Shown here one piece after another: positions 17,227 through 25,854 of a DNA stretch of 64,000 nucleotides; position 1 is the stretch's first letter; each line of letters begins with the position of its first letter. Position numbers and translations under genes: made by a program. The stretch lies in NCBI RefSeq assembly GCF_030685535.1, contig NZ_CP131599.1:1240001-1304000 (forward strand), written 5' to 3'. The notes beneath the pieces are model-generated. The model did not search any database. It saw only the letters and a list, made by a program, of their open reading frames with translations, and was not told the origin of the DNA. This DNA comes from Photobacterium leiognathi. Its GTDB lineage: Bacteria > Pseudomonadota > Gammaproteobacteria > Enterobacterales > Vibrionaceae.

Positions 17227-18594
17227 CTATCGATACATAAACTGCGGACTGAGCCACAACATCACTAATTTAGAAATCGCACCGTCTGCTTTATTCATTG
17301 CAAGCTCGGTATGTTGATCAAGTGCAGAGCCATAAAGATTAGCAGCTACCGTTCTAACGAAATGATTAGGTTTTATCTTTTGCTTTCTCGCGTGTTTTAC
17401 GGCTTGTGCCGCATACATATTGGCGATTTGCCAGCGCTGCATCAACGCTGATGCACTGTTGTAATCACTGTCTTGATCTGACCAACCAGCTGGTGATCCC
17501 GCCATAAACGGTTGCTGTCCAAGTAAACGTAATTGCGAAGTGATCTTATTTGCTGGCGGCGTAATATCTGCACTGCGCAATAGCGCAAACAACCACTCTT
17601 GCGGAGTACGAAAACGTACTGGTTGCGATACGTTCACCTCAGGCTCTTGCAACAACCTTTGATAAACGGGCAGTAAGTTGCCGTTATTTTTCAAGTAAAC
17701 CGCAGCAAGATCGTTAATCACACTGGTTTTCGTTGTACCTATAAAGTGTTGAGCCAGTTTGGTCGCTAGATGTTTCGCTGTCTGTGGGTGTAGTGCTAAC
17801 ATCTTTAAACATGCTCGTCCTTGTTCAATGCCTGTTTGGGAAAAACGCTGGTCTAATAAGGTCACTGTACCCGGCTGATGCGCCCATGAGGCAAATTTAA
17901 AGCCGGGATTTTTATCATCAAAACTTACCTGCCACCCTGTTATTGCATGAGCAAGTTGAATCACATCTTGCTGATCATAGCCACCATTAACACCTAACGT
18001 GTGCAGCTCCATGATCTCACGAGCGAGGTTTTCATTTAATCCTTTCTGACGCTTTTTCCCTAGCTTTGAATCTGGGCCAATAGACAAGTTGTTATCAAGA
18101 AACATCAACATGGTTGGGTGCTTAATGGTTGCTTGCAACATGGCGTTAAAATTGCCATTCCAGTGACGACGAATCACTTCGTTTTCAATCCCTGCAATGA
18201 TCGGTTTAACCTTACGAGTATCAGCAGATACCGCAAAATGGTTACTCCAAAACTGAATTAACTGTTCTTGAAAACCATAGGGAGAATGCAAGGTTTGTAA
18301 GTTACGCGCAGAGACTTGTTGCTGGTAACTTTGCTGGAAAAATTGGTTAACTTGCTTTTGTACAGCACGCTTTTGCTCTGGAGATTTCTTTAATTTTTTA
18401 CGCTGCTGATTGTATTGACCTATTTGAGCCAACACTTGATCGGTAGATGGCAGAGCCTGAATGGTAGGATCTAAATATGGCTTGGCGTGGAGTTGCTCAG
18501 CAAGCGACAACACAGCCACTTTGTGTGTATTCAACCTTGGTCCAAAGCCAAATCGTTGCTCTGTAATGATGGATGGTGTTGGATAATAGCTCAC
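17227..18594 (-). CDS. DUF1800 domain protein
   Basis: 455 residues. The family motifs include RFGFGPRL near the start, FWSNHFAVSADTRKV, LQATIKHPTMLMFLDN, NENLAREIMELHTLGV, YDQQDVIQLAHAITGW and KLAQHFIG. DUF1800 proteins are usually encoded directly upstream of a DUF1501 protein, as here. No signal peptide is visible at this N terminus, although the DUF1501 partner has a twin-arginine-like one. Function is unknown. The middle has a basic, Lys/Gln-rich helical stretch (about residues 60-100). Confidence 0.9.
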   Translation of the reverse strand: MSYYPTPSIITEQRFGFGPRLNTHKVAVLSLAEQLHAKPYLDPTIQALPSTDQVLAQIGQYNQQRKKLKKSPEQKRAVQKQVNQFFQQSYQQQVSARNLQTLHSPYGFQEQLIQFWSNHFAVSADTRKVKPIIAGIENEVIRRHWNGNFNAMLQATIKHPTMLMFLDNNLSIGPDSKLGKKRQKGLNENLAREIMELHTLGVNGGYDQQDVIQLAHAITGWQVSFDDKNPGFKFASWAHQPGTVTLLDQRFSQTGIEQGRACLKMLALHPQTAKHLATKLAQHFIGTTKTSVINDLAAVYLKNNGNLLPVYQRLLQEPEVNVSQPVRFRTPQEWLFALLRSADITPPANKITSQLRLLGQQPFMAGSPAGWSDQDSDYNSASALMQRWQIANMYAAQAVKHARKQKIKPNHFVRTVAANLYGSALDQHTELAMNKADGAISKLVMLWLSPQFMYR

Positions 18595-18769
18595 GTTTGA
18601 TTCCTTATCATTAACCCAAGGGTAAGATAACGGCTGTAACGTAAACCAACTTCATCTATTGTAAATTGTTGTAAAGTTTTCGATAAGGTTTTGCCGCATT
18701 GACCATTACAGCTAAATATATCACTCGTTGTATGATGAGCTTTGAAACAATAATAAATAGAAGATCGCA

Positions 18770-19434
18770 ATGCGAACACGAACGATAACAAGAAAATCAT
18801 CATAGATTTTGATGGAACATTAGCTGCCAGTTTTGATCTTTTTATCGAAGCCATGCGTGCTGCTCACATCAAATATAGTTTTCGTAACGTTGAAGATGAT
18901 GAAATTGAAACCTTTCGCCACTATAGCGTATGGCAAATTCTCAAGTTTCTTGGCTTACCGATGTATCAAGTGCCTACGGTAACTCGGTATATTCGTCGCT
19001 ATATGGCAGCAAAGGTCAAAGCCTTACCATTAGCGTCTAACTGGCAAGAGACACTCCAAACACTTGCACTTGACTACGAACTGGTTATTTTGAGCTCTAA
19101 TTCAAACCAGAATATCCAAACGTTTTTAGACCAGCATGAGCTAATGTGCTTTAGCAAAATCGTCTCGGATGTTGGTCTATTTGGCAAAGTTAAAGCCATT
19201 CGCAAACTCATCAAAGACAACTGTTGGCTAAACAAAGACGTGTTCTATATTGGTGATGAAATCCGAGATATCAAAGCAGCGAAAAAAGCGAAGATCAGCA
19301 GTATTGCAGTAACTTGGGGGTATAACGCAGAACAAGCATTAATACCCCACCAACCCGATCACGTTATCTCAAACAGCAATACGCTGATTGAAATACTTCA
19401 ATGCGCCGAACTCAAAAACGAAAAACAAGAATGA
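18770..19434 (+). pseudogene. HAD-family phosphatase with disrupted start
   Basis: A HAD-superfamily hydrolase of the phosphoglycolate-phosphatase type. Motif I (IIIDFDGTLA) is at about 18794-18825, motif II is VILSSNSNQ, a Lys follows in FGKVKAI, and motif IV is YIGDEIRDIKAAKKA. In its frame there is no ATG, GTG or TTG between the upstream TAA (18754) and motif I. The first ATG in frame (18853) lies after the catalytic Asp pair. An ATG at 18770 is one frame off; adding one A to the AAAA run at 18793-18796 would join it to give 221 residues. So the gene has probably lost one base, or the sequence has an error. A non-AUG start is a less likely alternative. Confidence 0.72.
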
Positions 19435-19566
19435 AAATCGCGAAGTTTCTATTGCTCAAACCTAGTCTCTAGACATTTTTTAGCATTTCATCAGCAACCG
19501 AACTAAGCTTGAAATACATTAACCATCAATGCCTTAGCGTAATATTTGTTGAAGAGGTAAAGTAAT

Positions 19567-19860
19567 ATGTCGTTGTTGGAAAGTTTAGGGAAAAAACTAG
19601 AGCCTATCATGCTGTTTATGGGGTTAGTTAGCCCAATAGCTACTATGCCTCAATTGTATAAACTTTTTATCTCCCATCCCAATCATGCTCATGGTTTATC
19701 GTTAACCACTTGGTCTATGTATGCACTGATTTCACTATTGTGGTTTATTTATGGGCTCTATCATAAAAACCCAACAATTTGGGTAGGTAACTTTTTAGGC
19801 TTCTTAGCCTATTTTGCCATGATGGTAGGAATTGTGATTAAGGCGGGTATTACGTTTTAA
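19567..19860 (+). CDS. SemiSWEET sugar transporter
   Basis: 97 residues with three transmembrane helices and a PQ motif in helix 1 (SPIATMPQLYKLF), followed by SLTTWSMYALISLLWFIYGL and a third helix LGFLAYFAMMVGIVIK. This is the SemiSWEET architecture (MtN3-like half unit), which dimerises in the inner membrane and carries sugars passively. The substrate cannot be told. It is a single gene with a ribosome site GAGGT before the ATG. Confidence 0.93.
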   Translation: MSLLESLGKKLEPIMLFMGLVSPIATMPQLYKLFISHPNHAHGLSLTTWSMYALISLLWFIYGLYHKNPTIWVGNFLGFLAYFAMMVGIVIKAGITF

Positions 19861-19944
19861 TTAAAGTAAAATAAATAGCTTATATCTACATTATATTTAC
19901 TAAAGCTACTCTTCTCTCTTGTTTAAGTCCTTTGAATTTTTATG

Positions 19945-19977
19945 AAAAAACGGGCGTGTTAATCAACACGCCCGTTT
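19945..19977 (-). terminator. Terminator of purA
   Basis: AAACGGGCGTGTT (19948-19960) pairs perfectly with AACACGCCCGTTT (19965-19977), loop AATC. On the minus strand T6 follows. It may also stop readthrough from the SemiSWEET gene. Confidence 0.9.
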
Positions 19978-20016
19978 CATTATTTATCGCTTTTGATACT
20001 AATTATACTTTCGCAA

Positions 20017-21273
20017 TTAGCGTAAGATCATTTGATCACGTTCTGGACCTACAGAGACCATTTTCACAGGCACGCCCATCAACTCTTCAATGCGAAGAAT
20101 ATATTCTTGTGCACCTGCTGGTAACTCTTCAAATTGACGGCAGCCAGTAATATCTTCTTCCCAACCTTTCATTTGCTCATAAACAGGTGCTAATGATGCA
20201 GTCTGAGGCCAGATTGGATTTTCAGTGTGCTCACCATTGTAAGCAACACAGATCTTAAGATCTTTCATCCCTGTTAGGCAGTCAATTTTAGTTAGGGCAA
20301 TTTCAGTTGCCGCTTGTAGTTCAACACCGTTACGTGTTGCTACTGCATCAAAGTAGCCCATATCACGTGGACGACCTGTTGTTGCACCGAACTCTTTAGC
20401 ATCTTCACGGAATTGGTCTTGATCTTCCATTGCTGTGATCAATGTACCTGTACCTACAGATGAGCTGAAAGATTTAGCAACAGCAATAACACGCTCAGGG
20501 TGAAGTGCTGGTAAACCACTACCAATACCTGCGTAAGCTGCTGTTACGTTTGAAGACGTTGTCCAAGGGTATTCGCCGTATACTAAATCACGACCAGCAC
20601 CAAGCTGTGCTTCAAACAATAATGTTTTGTCTTCTTTTTGTAGCGCTTTTAGTGGTTCAGTGACGTTAGTAATGCTGTCACGCCAAGGTGCAGATACTTC
20701 TAGTAGCCACTCAGTCATTTCTTCTGCTGTTTGAGTGAACTCAAATGATGGATATAACGCTTTCATTTGAGGCAGTTTCCAATCCATCATGAATTGGATA
20801 CGCTCACGTAACACTTCAGGTTGCTTTAACCAACCAACAAGAATGCCTTTCTTCATTACACGATCGCCGTATGCAGGGGCAATACCTTGGCGAGTTGAAC
20901 CGTATGCACCGTCACCTAGACGTTGCTCTTCTAACGTGTCTTCAAGTGCGTGAAGTGGTAGACATAATGTTGCGCGATCTGAGATACAAAGTTTTACTTC
21001 AACGCCAGATGTTGCTACTTCTTCGATTTCTAACGACAGTTTTTCAGGGCTGATCACCATGCCAGGGCCTAACACTGCGATACAATCTGGGTTGAATACG
21101 CCGCTTGGTAATTGGTGAAGTTTGAATGTACCAAACTCGTTTACTACGGTGTGACCCGCATTGTTACCACCTTGGAAACGAATGCTTGCTGAAGCTTGAC
21201 CTGCTAAATAATCAACAATACGGCCTTTACCTTCATCACCCCAGTTAGCACCAACAACAACAATAGACGACAT
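20017..21273 (-). CDS. purA: Adenylosuccinate synthetase (divergent paralogue)
   Basis: 418 residues. It joins IMP and aspartate with GTP to make adenylosuccinate, the first step to AMP. Catalytic Asp13 (WGDEGKG, 12-17) and His41 (NNAGHT) are present. Because Asp13 is kept, it is not a PurZ-type diaminopurine enzyme, in which that residue is changed. It differs from the usual enterobacterial/vibrio PurA: the IMP loop reads GSTRQGIAPAY instead of a GTTGRGIGPAY-type sequence, and it is shorter. It is probably a second, horizontally gained PurA (inference; the housekeeping copy is not in this window). It is divergently paired with a LysR gene, unusual for purA, so it may be conditionally expressed. 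Confidence 0.9.
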   Translation of the reverse strand: MSSIVVVGANWGDEGKGRIVDYLAGQASASIRFQGGNNAGHTVVNEFGTFKLHQLPSGVFNPDCIAVLGPGMVISPEKLSLEIEEVATSGVEVKLCISDRATLCLPLHALEDTLEEQRLGDGAYGSTRQGIAPAYGDRVMKKGILVGWLKQPEVLRERIQFMMDWKLPQMKALYPSFEFTQTAEEMTEWLLEVSAPWRDSITNVTEPLKALQKEDKTLLFEAQLGAGRDLVYGEYPWTTSSNVTAAYAGIGSGLPALHPERVIAVAKSFSSSVGTGTLITAMEDQDQFREDAKEFGATTGRPRDMGYFDAVATRNGVELQAATEIALTKIDCLTGMKDLKICVAYNGEHTENPIWPQTASLAPVYEQMKGWEEDITGCRQFEELPAGAQEYILRIEELMGVPVKMVSVGPERDQMILR

Positions 21274-21335
21274 AATTTAGATCTCCTCAAAAGCAATGCG
21301 ATCTATCCTATGCCCATCAATGCAATAAGAATAAT

Positions 21336-21352
21336 TAATAATCGTTATTAAC
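21336..21352. promoter_or_regulatory. Perfect inverted repeat between purA and LysR gene
   Basis: TTAATAA-TCG-TTATTAA lies midway between the divergent starts. It is a candidate LysR-type operator controlling both genes; binding is inference. Confidence 0.5.
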
Positions 21353-21452
21353 TTGATAAGAATATCATATCTAGAGTATGGTTAATCTTCCCAACTCAAT
21401 ATGCTATGTATGATGATTAATCTCATCAACAACTAAGGTAATCACGGTTGCT

Positions 21453-22358
21453 ATGATTGATATCCACTGGCTCAATACGTTTGTCGCCTTGGCTAAATAC
21501 CAACACTTTGGCAAAACGGCTGCTGCACTGCATATGACTCAGCCTAATGTGAGTCTTCACCTTAAACAGTTAGAACAAACAACGCGAGTAAAATTAATTG
21601 AGCGTAACCCTTTTCGCTTAACCCAAGCTGGCGAGCGTTTATTGCAAAGTGCCGAAAATACCTTGATGGAGCTCCAGATCTGCCAAGCAGATCTCAATGC
21701 CATCAATGAACTCAACCGTGGCACATTAACCATTGCAGCCAGTGATATTATTTCGCGTTTGTTACTAATCAGCCCTTTTCAATCGTTTAAGAAAGAATAT
21801 CCGGGCATTGATTTGTCACTGTTTAATACCACCTCATCACAAGCAACAGAGTTAGTAAAAAGTGCCAAAGCAGATTTAGGTTTTGTGATCGCGCAGAAAG
21901 AAAGCCAGCCATTGCACTTTACGGAGTTACGCCAAGTAAAGTGGTGTGCGCTAGGTAATGGGCTTTCTCGTTGGCAGTCACTGTCAGCAGATCCTTCACA
22001 AAAATTACCCACAGAGCCATTAGCCGCTGAAGAGCCTACCCTGATTTTATTAGGTCACGATACCCGTACACGTGAGCTTATTGATATGGCGTTACCGCTA
22101 CTGAAATTAAAGAAATATCATGTGATGGAAGTAGGCAGTGTGGATGCACAAATTGATTGGGCAGAAGCTGGATTTGGTGTTGCGATTGTACCGAGCTTTT
22201 CTTTACATTCTAAACCACATTTGAAAACACAAATCACTCCTCTACCTGATTTTCCGACCACCAGTTTGGGTTACATTGTGCGGCAAAACCAAGTGCTATC
22301 ACGAGCAATTAAACAGCTATTACGTTGGGTAGATGAAGAGATCCAGCGATCGCAATAA
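21453..22358 (+). CDS. LysR-family regulator divergent from purA
   Basis: 301 residues. The helix-turn-helix is WLNTFVALAKYQHFGKTAAAL then MTQPNVSLHLKQLE (residues 5-60). The effector domain starts at GTLTIAASDIISRLLL. It sits back-to-back with the purA paralogue, 179 bp between starts. A perfect 17-bp inverted repeat (21336-21352) in the gap is a likely operator. It probably controls the paralogue, perhaps sensing a purine or a stringent signal, which is only a guess. Confidence 0.92.
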   Translation: MIDIHWLNTFVALAKYQHFGKTAAALHMTQPNVSLHLKQLEQTTRVKLIERNPFRLTQAGERLLQSAENTLMELQICQADLNAINELNRGTLTIAASDIISRLLLISPFQSFKKEYPGIDLSLFNTTSSQATELVKSAKADLGFVIAQKESQPLHFTELRQVKWCALGNGLSRWQSLSADPSQKLPTEPLAAEEPTLILLGHDTRTRELIDMALPLLKLKKYHVMEVGSVDAQIDWAEAGFGVAIVPSFSLHSKPHLKTQITPLPDFPTTSLGYIVRQNQVLSRAIKQLLRWVDEEIQRSQ

Positions 22359-22396
22359 ATTGTGGTTAACAAATGTAATCGATCATTCAAATGATA

Positions 22397-22422
22397 AAAA
22401 GCCCTGAATTAACAGGGCTTTT
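22397..22422. terminator. Bidirectional terminator
   Basis: AAAAGCCCTG (22397-22406) pairs with CAGGGCTTTT (22413-22422). A/T runs on both sides fit termination of the LysR gene and of the convergent lipoprotein gene. Confidence 0.8.
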
Positions 22423-22455
22423 CGCATAAAACTGATTGTCATCAATAACAAAATG

Positions 22456-22920
22456 TTATTTATGCTCTTGCTTCTTCAGGGTGTAAGCATCTGCTAAATC
22501 ACCTTGAATTCGTTGTCCATCTTTATCTAGATGGAAGACGCGTTGTTCGCCTACAAAATACTGTGCTGTTTGACCACCACCAAGATTAAGCGTGATCGTA
22601 TCGCCTTGGTCATTCCAATTAAACTTACCTTCTGTTGTTAACGGCTTAGTTTCTTTACCTTGGTAAGTTTGATCCAAAATGAAAGTTCCGTCGTCTTTTA
22701 GCGTTAAGCTTGTTTCAATACCAGAACAATCAGCACACGGTTCAATACCTGTGTACTCACCCATCCAATCTAGCGAGTTTTTCGCATTATCATGAACTTG
22801 AGCTATCTCGGTTGGCTGTCCATCCGCAGCAGTTGTTGTCGTCGACGTTTTATCAGCAGTTTGATCACAACCGACAAGTACTAAACCAAGAAGAGCTGTA
22901 ACTAAAAGCGTTTTTTTCAT
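22456..22920 (-). CDS. NlpE-like lipoprotein
   Basis: 154 residues from ATG 22920 (GGAGT site just upstream). A lipoprotein signal peptide ends at Cys18 (LVLVGC|DQ). The mature part has an NlpE N-domain signature: GEYTGIEPCADCSGIETSLTL with the CxxC pair, then FILDQTYQGKE. NlpE in E. coli is an outer-membrane lipoprotein that reports copper and surface stress to CpxA. Here the residue after the lipid-Cys is Asp, which in E. coli favours retention in the inner membrane. The C-terminal OB-like domain of long NlpE is absent. It is the last of three genes with nearly the same signal peptide. Confidence 0.88.
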   Translation of the reverse strand: MKKTLLVTALLGLVLVGCDQTADKTSTTTTAADGQPTEIAQVHDNAKNSLDWMGEYTGIEPCADCSGIETSLTLKDDGTFILDQTYQGKETKPLTTEGKFNWNDQGDTITLNLGGGQTAQYFVGEQRVFHLDKDGQRIQGDLADAYTLKKQEHK

Positions 22921-22995
22921 TTGTAACTCCTTGCATAACACAGGAAAACACGGGCTTTTATATACTCTCAGCCCTATTTAGCTGCATTACTTATT

Positions 22996-23310
22996 TTATT
23001 CTGCTGTTGCATCCTTGACTGCGTCTTTTACATCATCCGCAGCTTTATTTGCATCATCTGCCATATCTTTGGTTGTTTCAACCGTTTTATCTGCAACATC
23101 ATTCGCCACTTTTGCTGCATCATCAGCAACTTGTTTAGTCGCATCAGCAGCCGCTTGTGTCGCATCACTTGTTACTTTAGATGCATCAACAACAACGACA
23201 GTTGCAGGTGCATCTGCTTTTGGTGCATCAGTCGCTGCTTTGTCAGCACCTTGATCACAACCTACAAGAACCAATCCTAGTACTGCTGTTGCCAATAGTG
23301 TTTTTTTCAT
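22996..23310 (-). CDS. Small Ala/Asp/Lys-rich lipoprotein
   Basis: 104 residues. The signal peptide MKKTLLATAVLGLVLVGC ends at Cys18, again followed by DQ. The mature chain is almost entirely Ala, Asp, Lys, Val and Thr in an amphipathic helical pattern (DATKQVADDAAKVANDVADK), so it is probably one long charged helix. I recognise no named family; composition resembles LEA-like or apolipoprotein-like repeats. The leader is nearly the same as those of the genes on both sides. Confidence 0.75.
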   Translation of the reverse strand: MKKTLLATAVLGLVLVGCDQGADKAATDAPKADAPATVVVVDASKVTSDATQAAADATKQVADDAAKVANDVADKTVETTKDMADDANKAADDVKDAVKDATAE

Positions 23311-23405
23311 CTTATATCTCTTTTAGCGAAAACAAGATACCATGAAACTTAACAATGGAAGTTTCGGGGTATCTTGCTTATGAAAATCGTAAATTTGCAG
23401 GATGC

Positions 23406-24236
23406 TTAATTAAGTAAATCCGACGCTTTTTTCTCTAAGTCATCCGCCGCATCCTTGGTTTTATCCATTGCAGAATCTGTCATATTCGCGGCTTTGTCTG
23501 CTGCTGCATTCGCTGAATCATCAACTGATTTTGCAACATCTTCAGCAGTGCTCTTCATACTATCTTCAGCAGACGCTGCTTTATTATCTACAGACTCAAC
23601 AACATTTGATGTTTTTTCTGCAGCGGTATCTTTCATTTCTGTTGCTGAGTGCTTCATTTCATCCATCGAATCATTCATCGACTTTTCTGCACTATTTGCA
23701 GCATCGCTAACAGCATCAGAAGCTTCTGCTGCTTTCTCTTTTGCTGAATCCATCACAGCTTGTGATTCATCAGCTGCAGCATCTTTCATATCTGATGCTG
23801 ACTTTTCCATATTATCAACAGCAGCTGACGTTTTATCTGAAGCAGATGATTCTGTTAACGATGTTTTTAGCTCATTAGCTTTATCTTTCACCGCATCCAC
23901 AGAATCAATCACAGCTTGTTTAGATGCATCGACAGCATCAGCTGCTTTTGTCTTCATTGTATCTGTCATATCAGAGGCTTTTTGCACGGCTGAATTACTC
24001 ATATCAGCAGCCTTATCAACCATTTTATCGGTTTGCTCTTTGACAACATCCGCTGCGTTAGCCACCGTGTCTTTTGTTGCATCAACCGCTGTATTTGTTT
24101 GGTCAGCAACTTGCTCTTTCATTTCAGTAGTTGAGTGCTGCGTAACCGATGCTGGATCTGTTGTATCTTGTTTTGCTTGATCACAACCAACAAGGAATAA
24201 ACCTGCGATAGTCATAGCGATAATTGTTTTTTTCAT
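23406..24236 (-). CDS. LEA-like repeat lipoprotein
   Basis: 276 residues from the second ATG (24236), which begins the signal peptide MKKTIIAMTIAGLFLVGC|DQ. The mature 258 residues are a low-complexity series of about 11-residue units rich in Ala, Asp, Lys, Ser and Met, such as DKAADMSNSAVQKASDMTD and KSASDMKDAAADESQAVMD. This pattern matches group-3 LEA (LEA_4-type) or apolipoprotein helices, often tied to desiccation or membrane protection. No aromatic residue is seen in the mature chain, and its only cysteine is the lipid-bearing one. Function is unknown. A periplasmic coat or spacer is possible. Confidence 0.8.
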   Translation of the reverse strand: MKKTIIAMTIAGLFLVGCDQAKQDTTDPASVTQHSTTEMKEQVADQTNTAVDATKDTVANAADVVKEQTDKMVDKAADMSNSAVQKASDMTDTMKTKAADAVDASKQAVIDSVDAVKDKANELKTSLTESSASDKTSAAVDNMEKSASDMKDAAADESQAVMDSAKEKAAEASDAVSDAANSAEKSMNDSMDEMKHSATEMKDTAAEKTSNVVESVDNKAASAEDSMKSTAEDVAKSVDDSANAAADKAANMTDSAMDKTKDAADDLEKKASDLLN

Positions 24237-24390
24237 ACCCACCTCTGTAATGAATATTGTTTCAATACACTTTCAGAATTTTATCTAACCAGCGCATTAA
24301 CTTTGTCTTATTTAGGTCATATACAAGTCAATAATAGGTCAAATTATTGCTCTTAAGTATTTAATATTTTTAGTTTGAAGAATGAAACAA

Positions 24391-24429
24391 AAAAAATGGA
24401 AAATAACATCGCGTTATTTTCCATTTTTT
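24391..24429 (-). terminator. Terminator of the membrane-protein gene
   Basis: AAAAAATGGAAAATAAC (24391-24407) pairs perfectly with GTTATTTTCCATTTTTT (24413-24429), loop ATCGC: 17 bp, with A/T tails on both strands. It sits 37 bp past the stop at 24467. Confidence 0.85.
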
Positions 24430-24466
24430 ATTAAAAATTAGATAAGCTTTACTTTTGAATAATATT

Positions 24467-25126
24467 TCAGCTTTTAATAATTATATTATTCCTATAACAG
24501 CTTTGCTTATTGTTCAAGATGTTAAGATATAAAAACAGATAGTTTACTGAAGCATAAAAGATAATGGTATAACCAAGAAGTTCTATACTTTCCTCTGCAA
24601 TATTTTTAACAACTCGCATAAAAGCATCACCCATTATTTGATGCCAAAAACTTCCCATTCCTAATAAGCGAGAGAAGACAAATAAAATAGCGAGTCCTAA
24701 AGCAAGAACAGGAAAATGTTTATTTTCCATAAATTGCTTGAGATTAATTACGGTGTTTTTTCGATCACCTAATGCGTAACTTATTGCAGAGAAGGCAACA
24801 ACAAGGGCAGGTATCACCCAAAAACCATGATGAACCATTTGATCAAAAAATGAGTCTAATTCACGTATCAACATACATGTAAAAAAGGCAGCGATAAGAT
24901 AAAAAGTTTTACGGTATTGCTTACTTTGGTAACCGATGTAGCCGTAACATAGCATCGTCGCGAAAAGTAAACACTGCTCCATATATTCAGTAGCAGATTG
25001 CTCGGGGATATTATTTTTTAGCACTAATACATCATATCGAATAACCCAAATAGGCAATGATATTAATACCATTAAAGCTACGACATGTGTTAATTTTTGA
25101 CCTATGTATTTAAGATCTGAAGACAT
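24467..25126 (-). CDS. Integral membrane protein of unknown function
   Basis: About 219 residues from ATG 25126 (the frame is open from 25138). Six or so hydrophobic segments are seen, including VVALMVLISLPIWVI, ATMLCYGYIGY, YLIAAFFTCMLI, FWVIPALVVAFSAISYAL, FPVLALGLAILFVF and LLGYTIIFYASVNYLFLYL. Charged residues near RELDSFFDQMVHHG and EESIEL could bind metal or protons, but this is only a possibility. I recognise no family. It is a single gene with a strong terminator. Confidence 0.65.
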   Translation of the reverse strand: MSSDLKYIGQKLTHVVALMVLISLPIWVIRYDVLVLKNNIPEQSATEYMEQCLLFATMLCYGYIGYQSKQYRKTFYLIAAFFTCMLIRELDSFFDQMVHHGFWVIPALVVAFSAISYALGDRKNTVINLKQFMENKHFPVLALGLAILFVFSRLLGMGSFWHQIMGDAFMRVVKNIAEESIELLGYTIIFYASVNYLFLYLNILNNKQSCYRNNIIIKS

Positions 25127-25301
25127 TCTACACCACATATAACTATAATTTATTTATGTCTTCCGTGATTATTTTTCTCTATCCATTTAATAGAGAGGGA
25201 TAATACGGAAAGATAAATATGGGTGCAATTTTATTCACGAATTGAATAAGTAAAAGACTTTTACCTGTTTGAGATAAATCGTATAGATTGAATTGATGAG
25301 G

Positions 25302-25640
25302 TTAACAACCGCACGAAATAAATTCGTATTCTGTTGGGCCAAACAACTTACATTCTTTCTTAAAAATCAAAATATCAGAGCCAATCGGGCAAAACATACT
25401 TGGCTCTACCGAAAGATTGATCTCTGAATCATCATCCTCAGACACAACTTTTAGAAACAGCTTGCGCTCGCCTGTTTCATATTTCGATGTTGTTTCCGTT
25501 ACTTTGCCAACGATTGAATCAATGTCATAGGTATCTTCACCAACAAAAACAAGCGCACTCGCCAATCCAATAAAAGATAGGCAGAGAAACAATGTAAACA
25601 TTTTTACTTTACATAATTTGTGGACAATTCGTTTTAGCAA
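25302..25640 (-). CDS. Small exported or membrane-anchored protein, unknown
   Basis: 112 residues with one N-terminal hydrophobic segment (MFTLFLCLSFIGLASALVF), then a polar domain with four cysteines near the end (MFCPIG, KKECKLFG, FISCGC). The segment could be an uncleaved anchor or a signal peptide. No family is recognised. An internal ATG (14th codon) could be the start. The gene is AT-rich. Confidence 0.5.
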   Translation of the reverse strand: MLKRIVHKLCKVKMFTLFLCLSFIGLASALVFVGEDTYDIDSIVGKVTETTSKYETGERKLFLKVVSEDDDSEINLSVEPSMFCPIGSDILIFKKECKLFGPTEYEFISCGC

Positions 25641-25854
25641 AATACCTGATCCTATGTAGTGCTAGAGCTAGCGATACGCTTACTCTAGCACTACCATGCT
25701 GCCAATTTAAACAGTTTTGTGAATAGGATCTTATAAATTATGAAATATCATGATATTTTTTATTAATCGTATTACGTAGAAAACAAAGCAACTAATTGAT
25801 TTTAAATGTGAAATAAATCAACTCACACCATGCTGACATACTTTTACTTTATTC

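Noticed and set aside
18591..18854. 87-residue frame on the minus strand
   Set aside because: It overlaps the HAD start region antisense, has no ribosome site, and no family likeness; it is a shadow.
20017..21273. PurZ-like diaminopurine enzyme
   Set aside because: Asp13, which is changed in PurZ, is present; the enzyme is PurA-like.
23455..24180. 241-residue plus-strand frame
   Set aside because: It is the antisense of the LEA-like repeat gene; its Ser/Ala-rich composition follows from the repeats.
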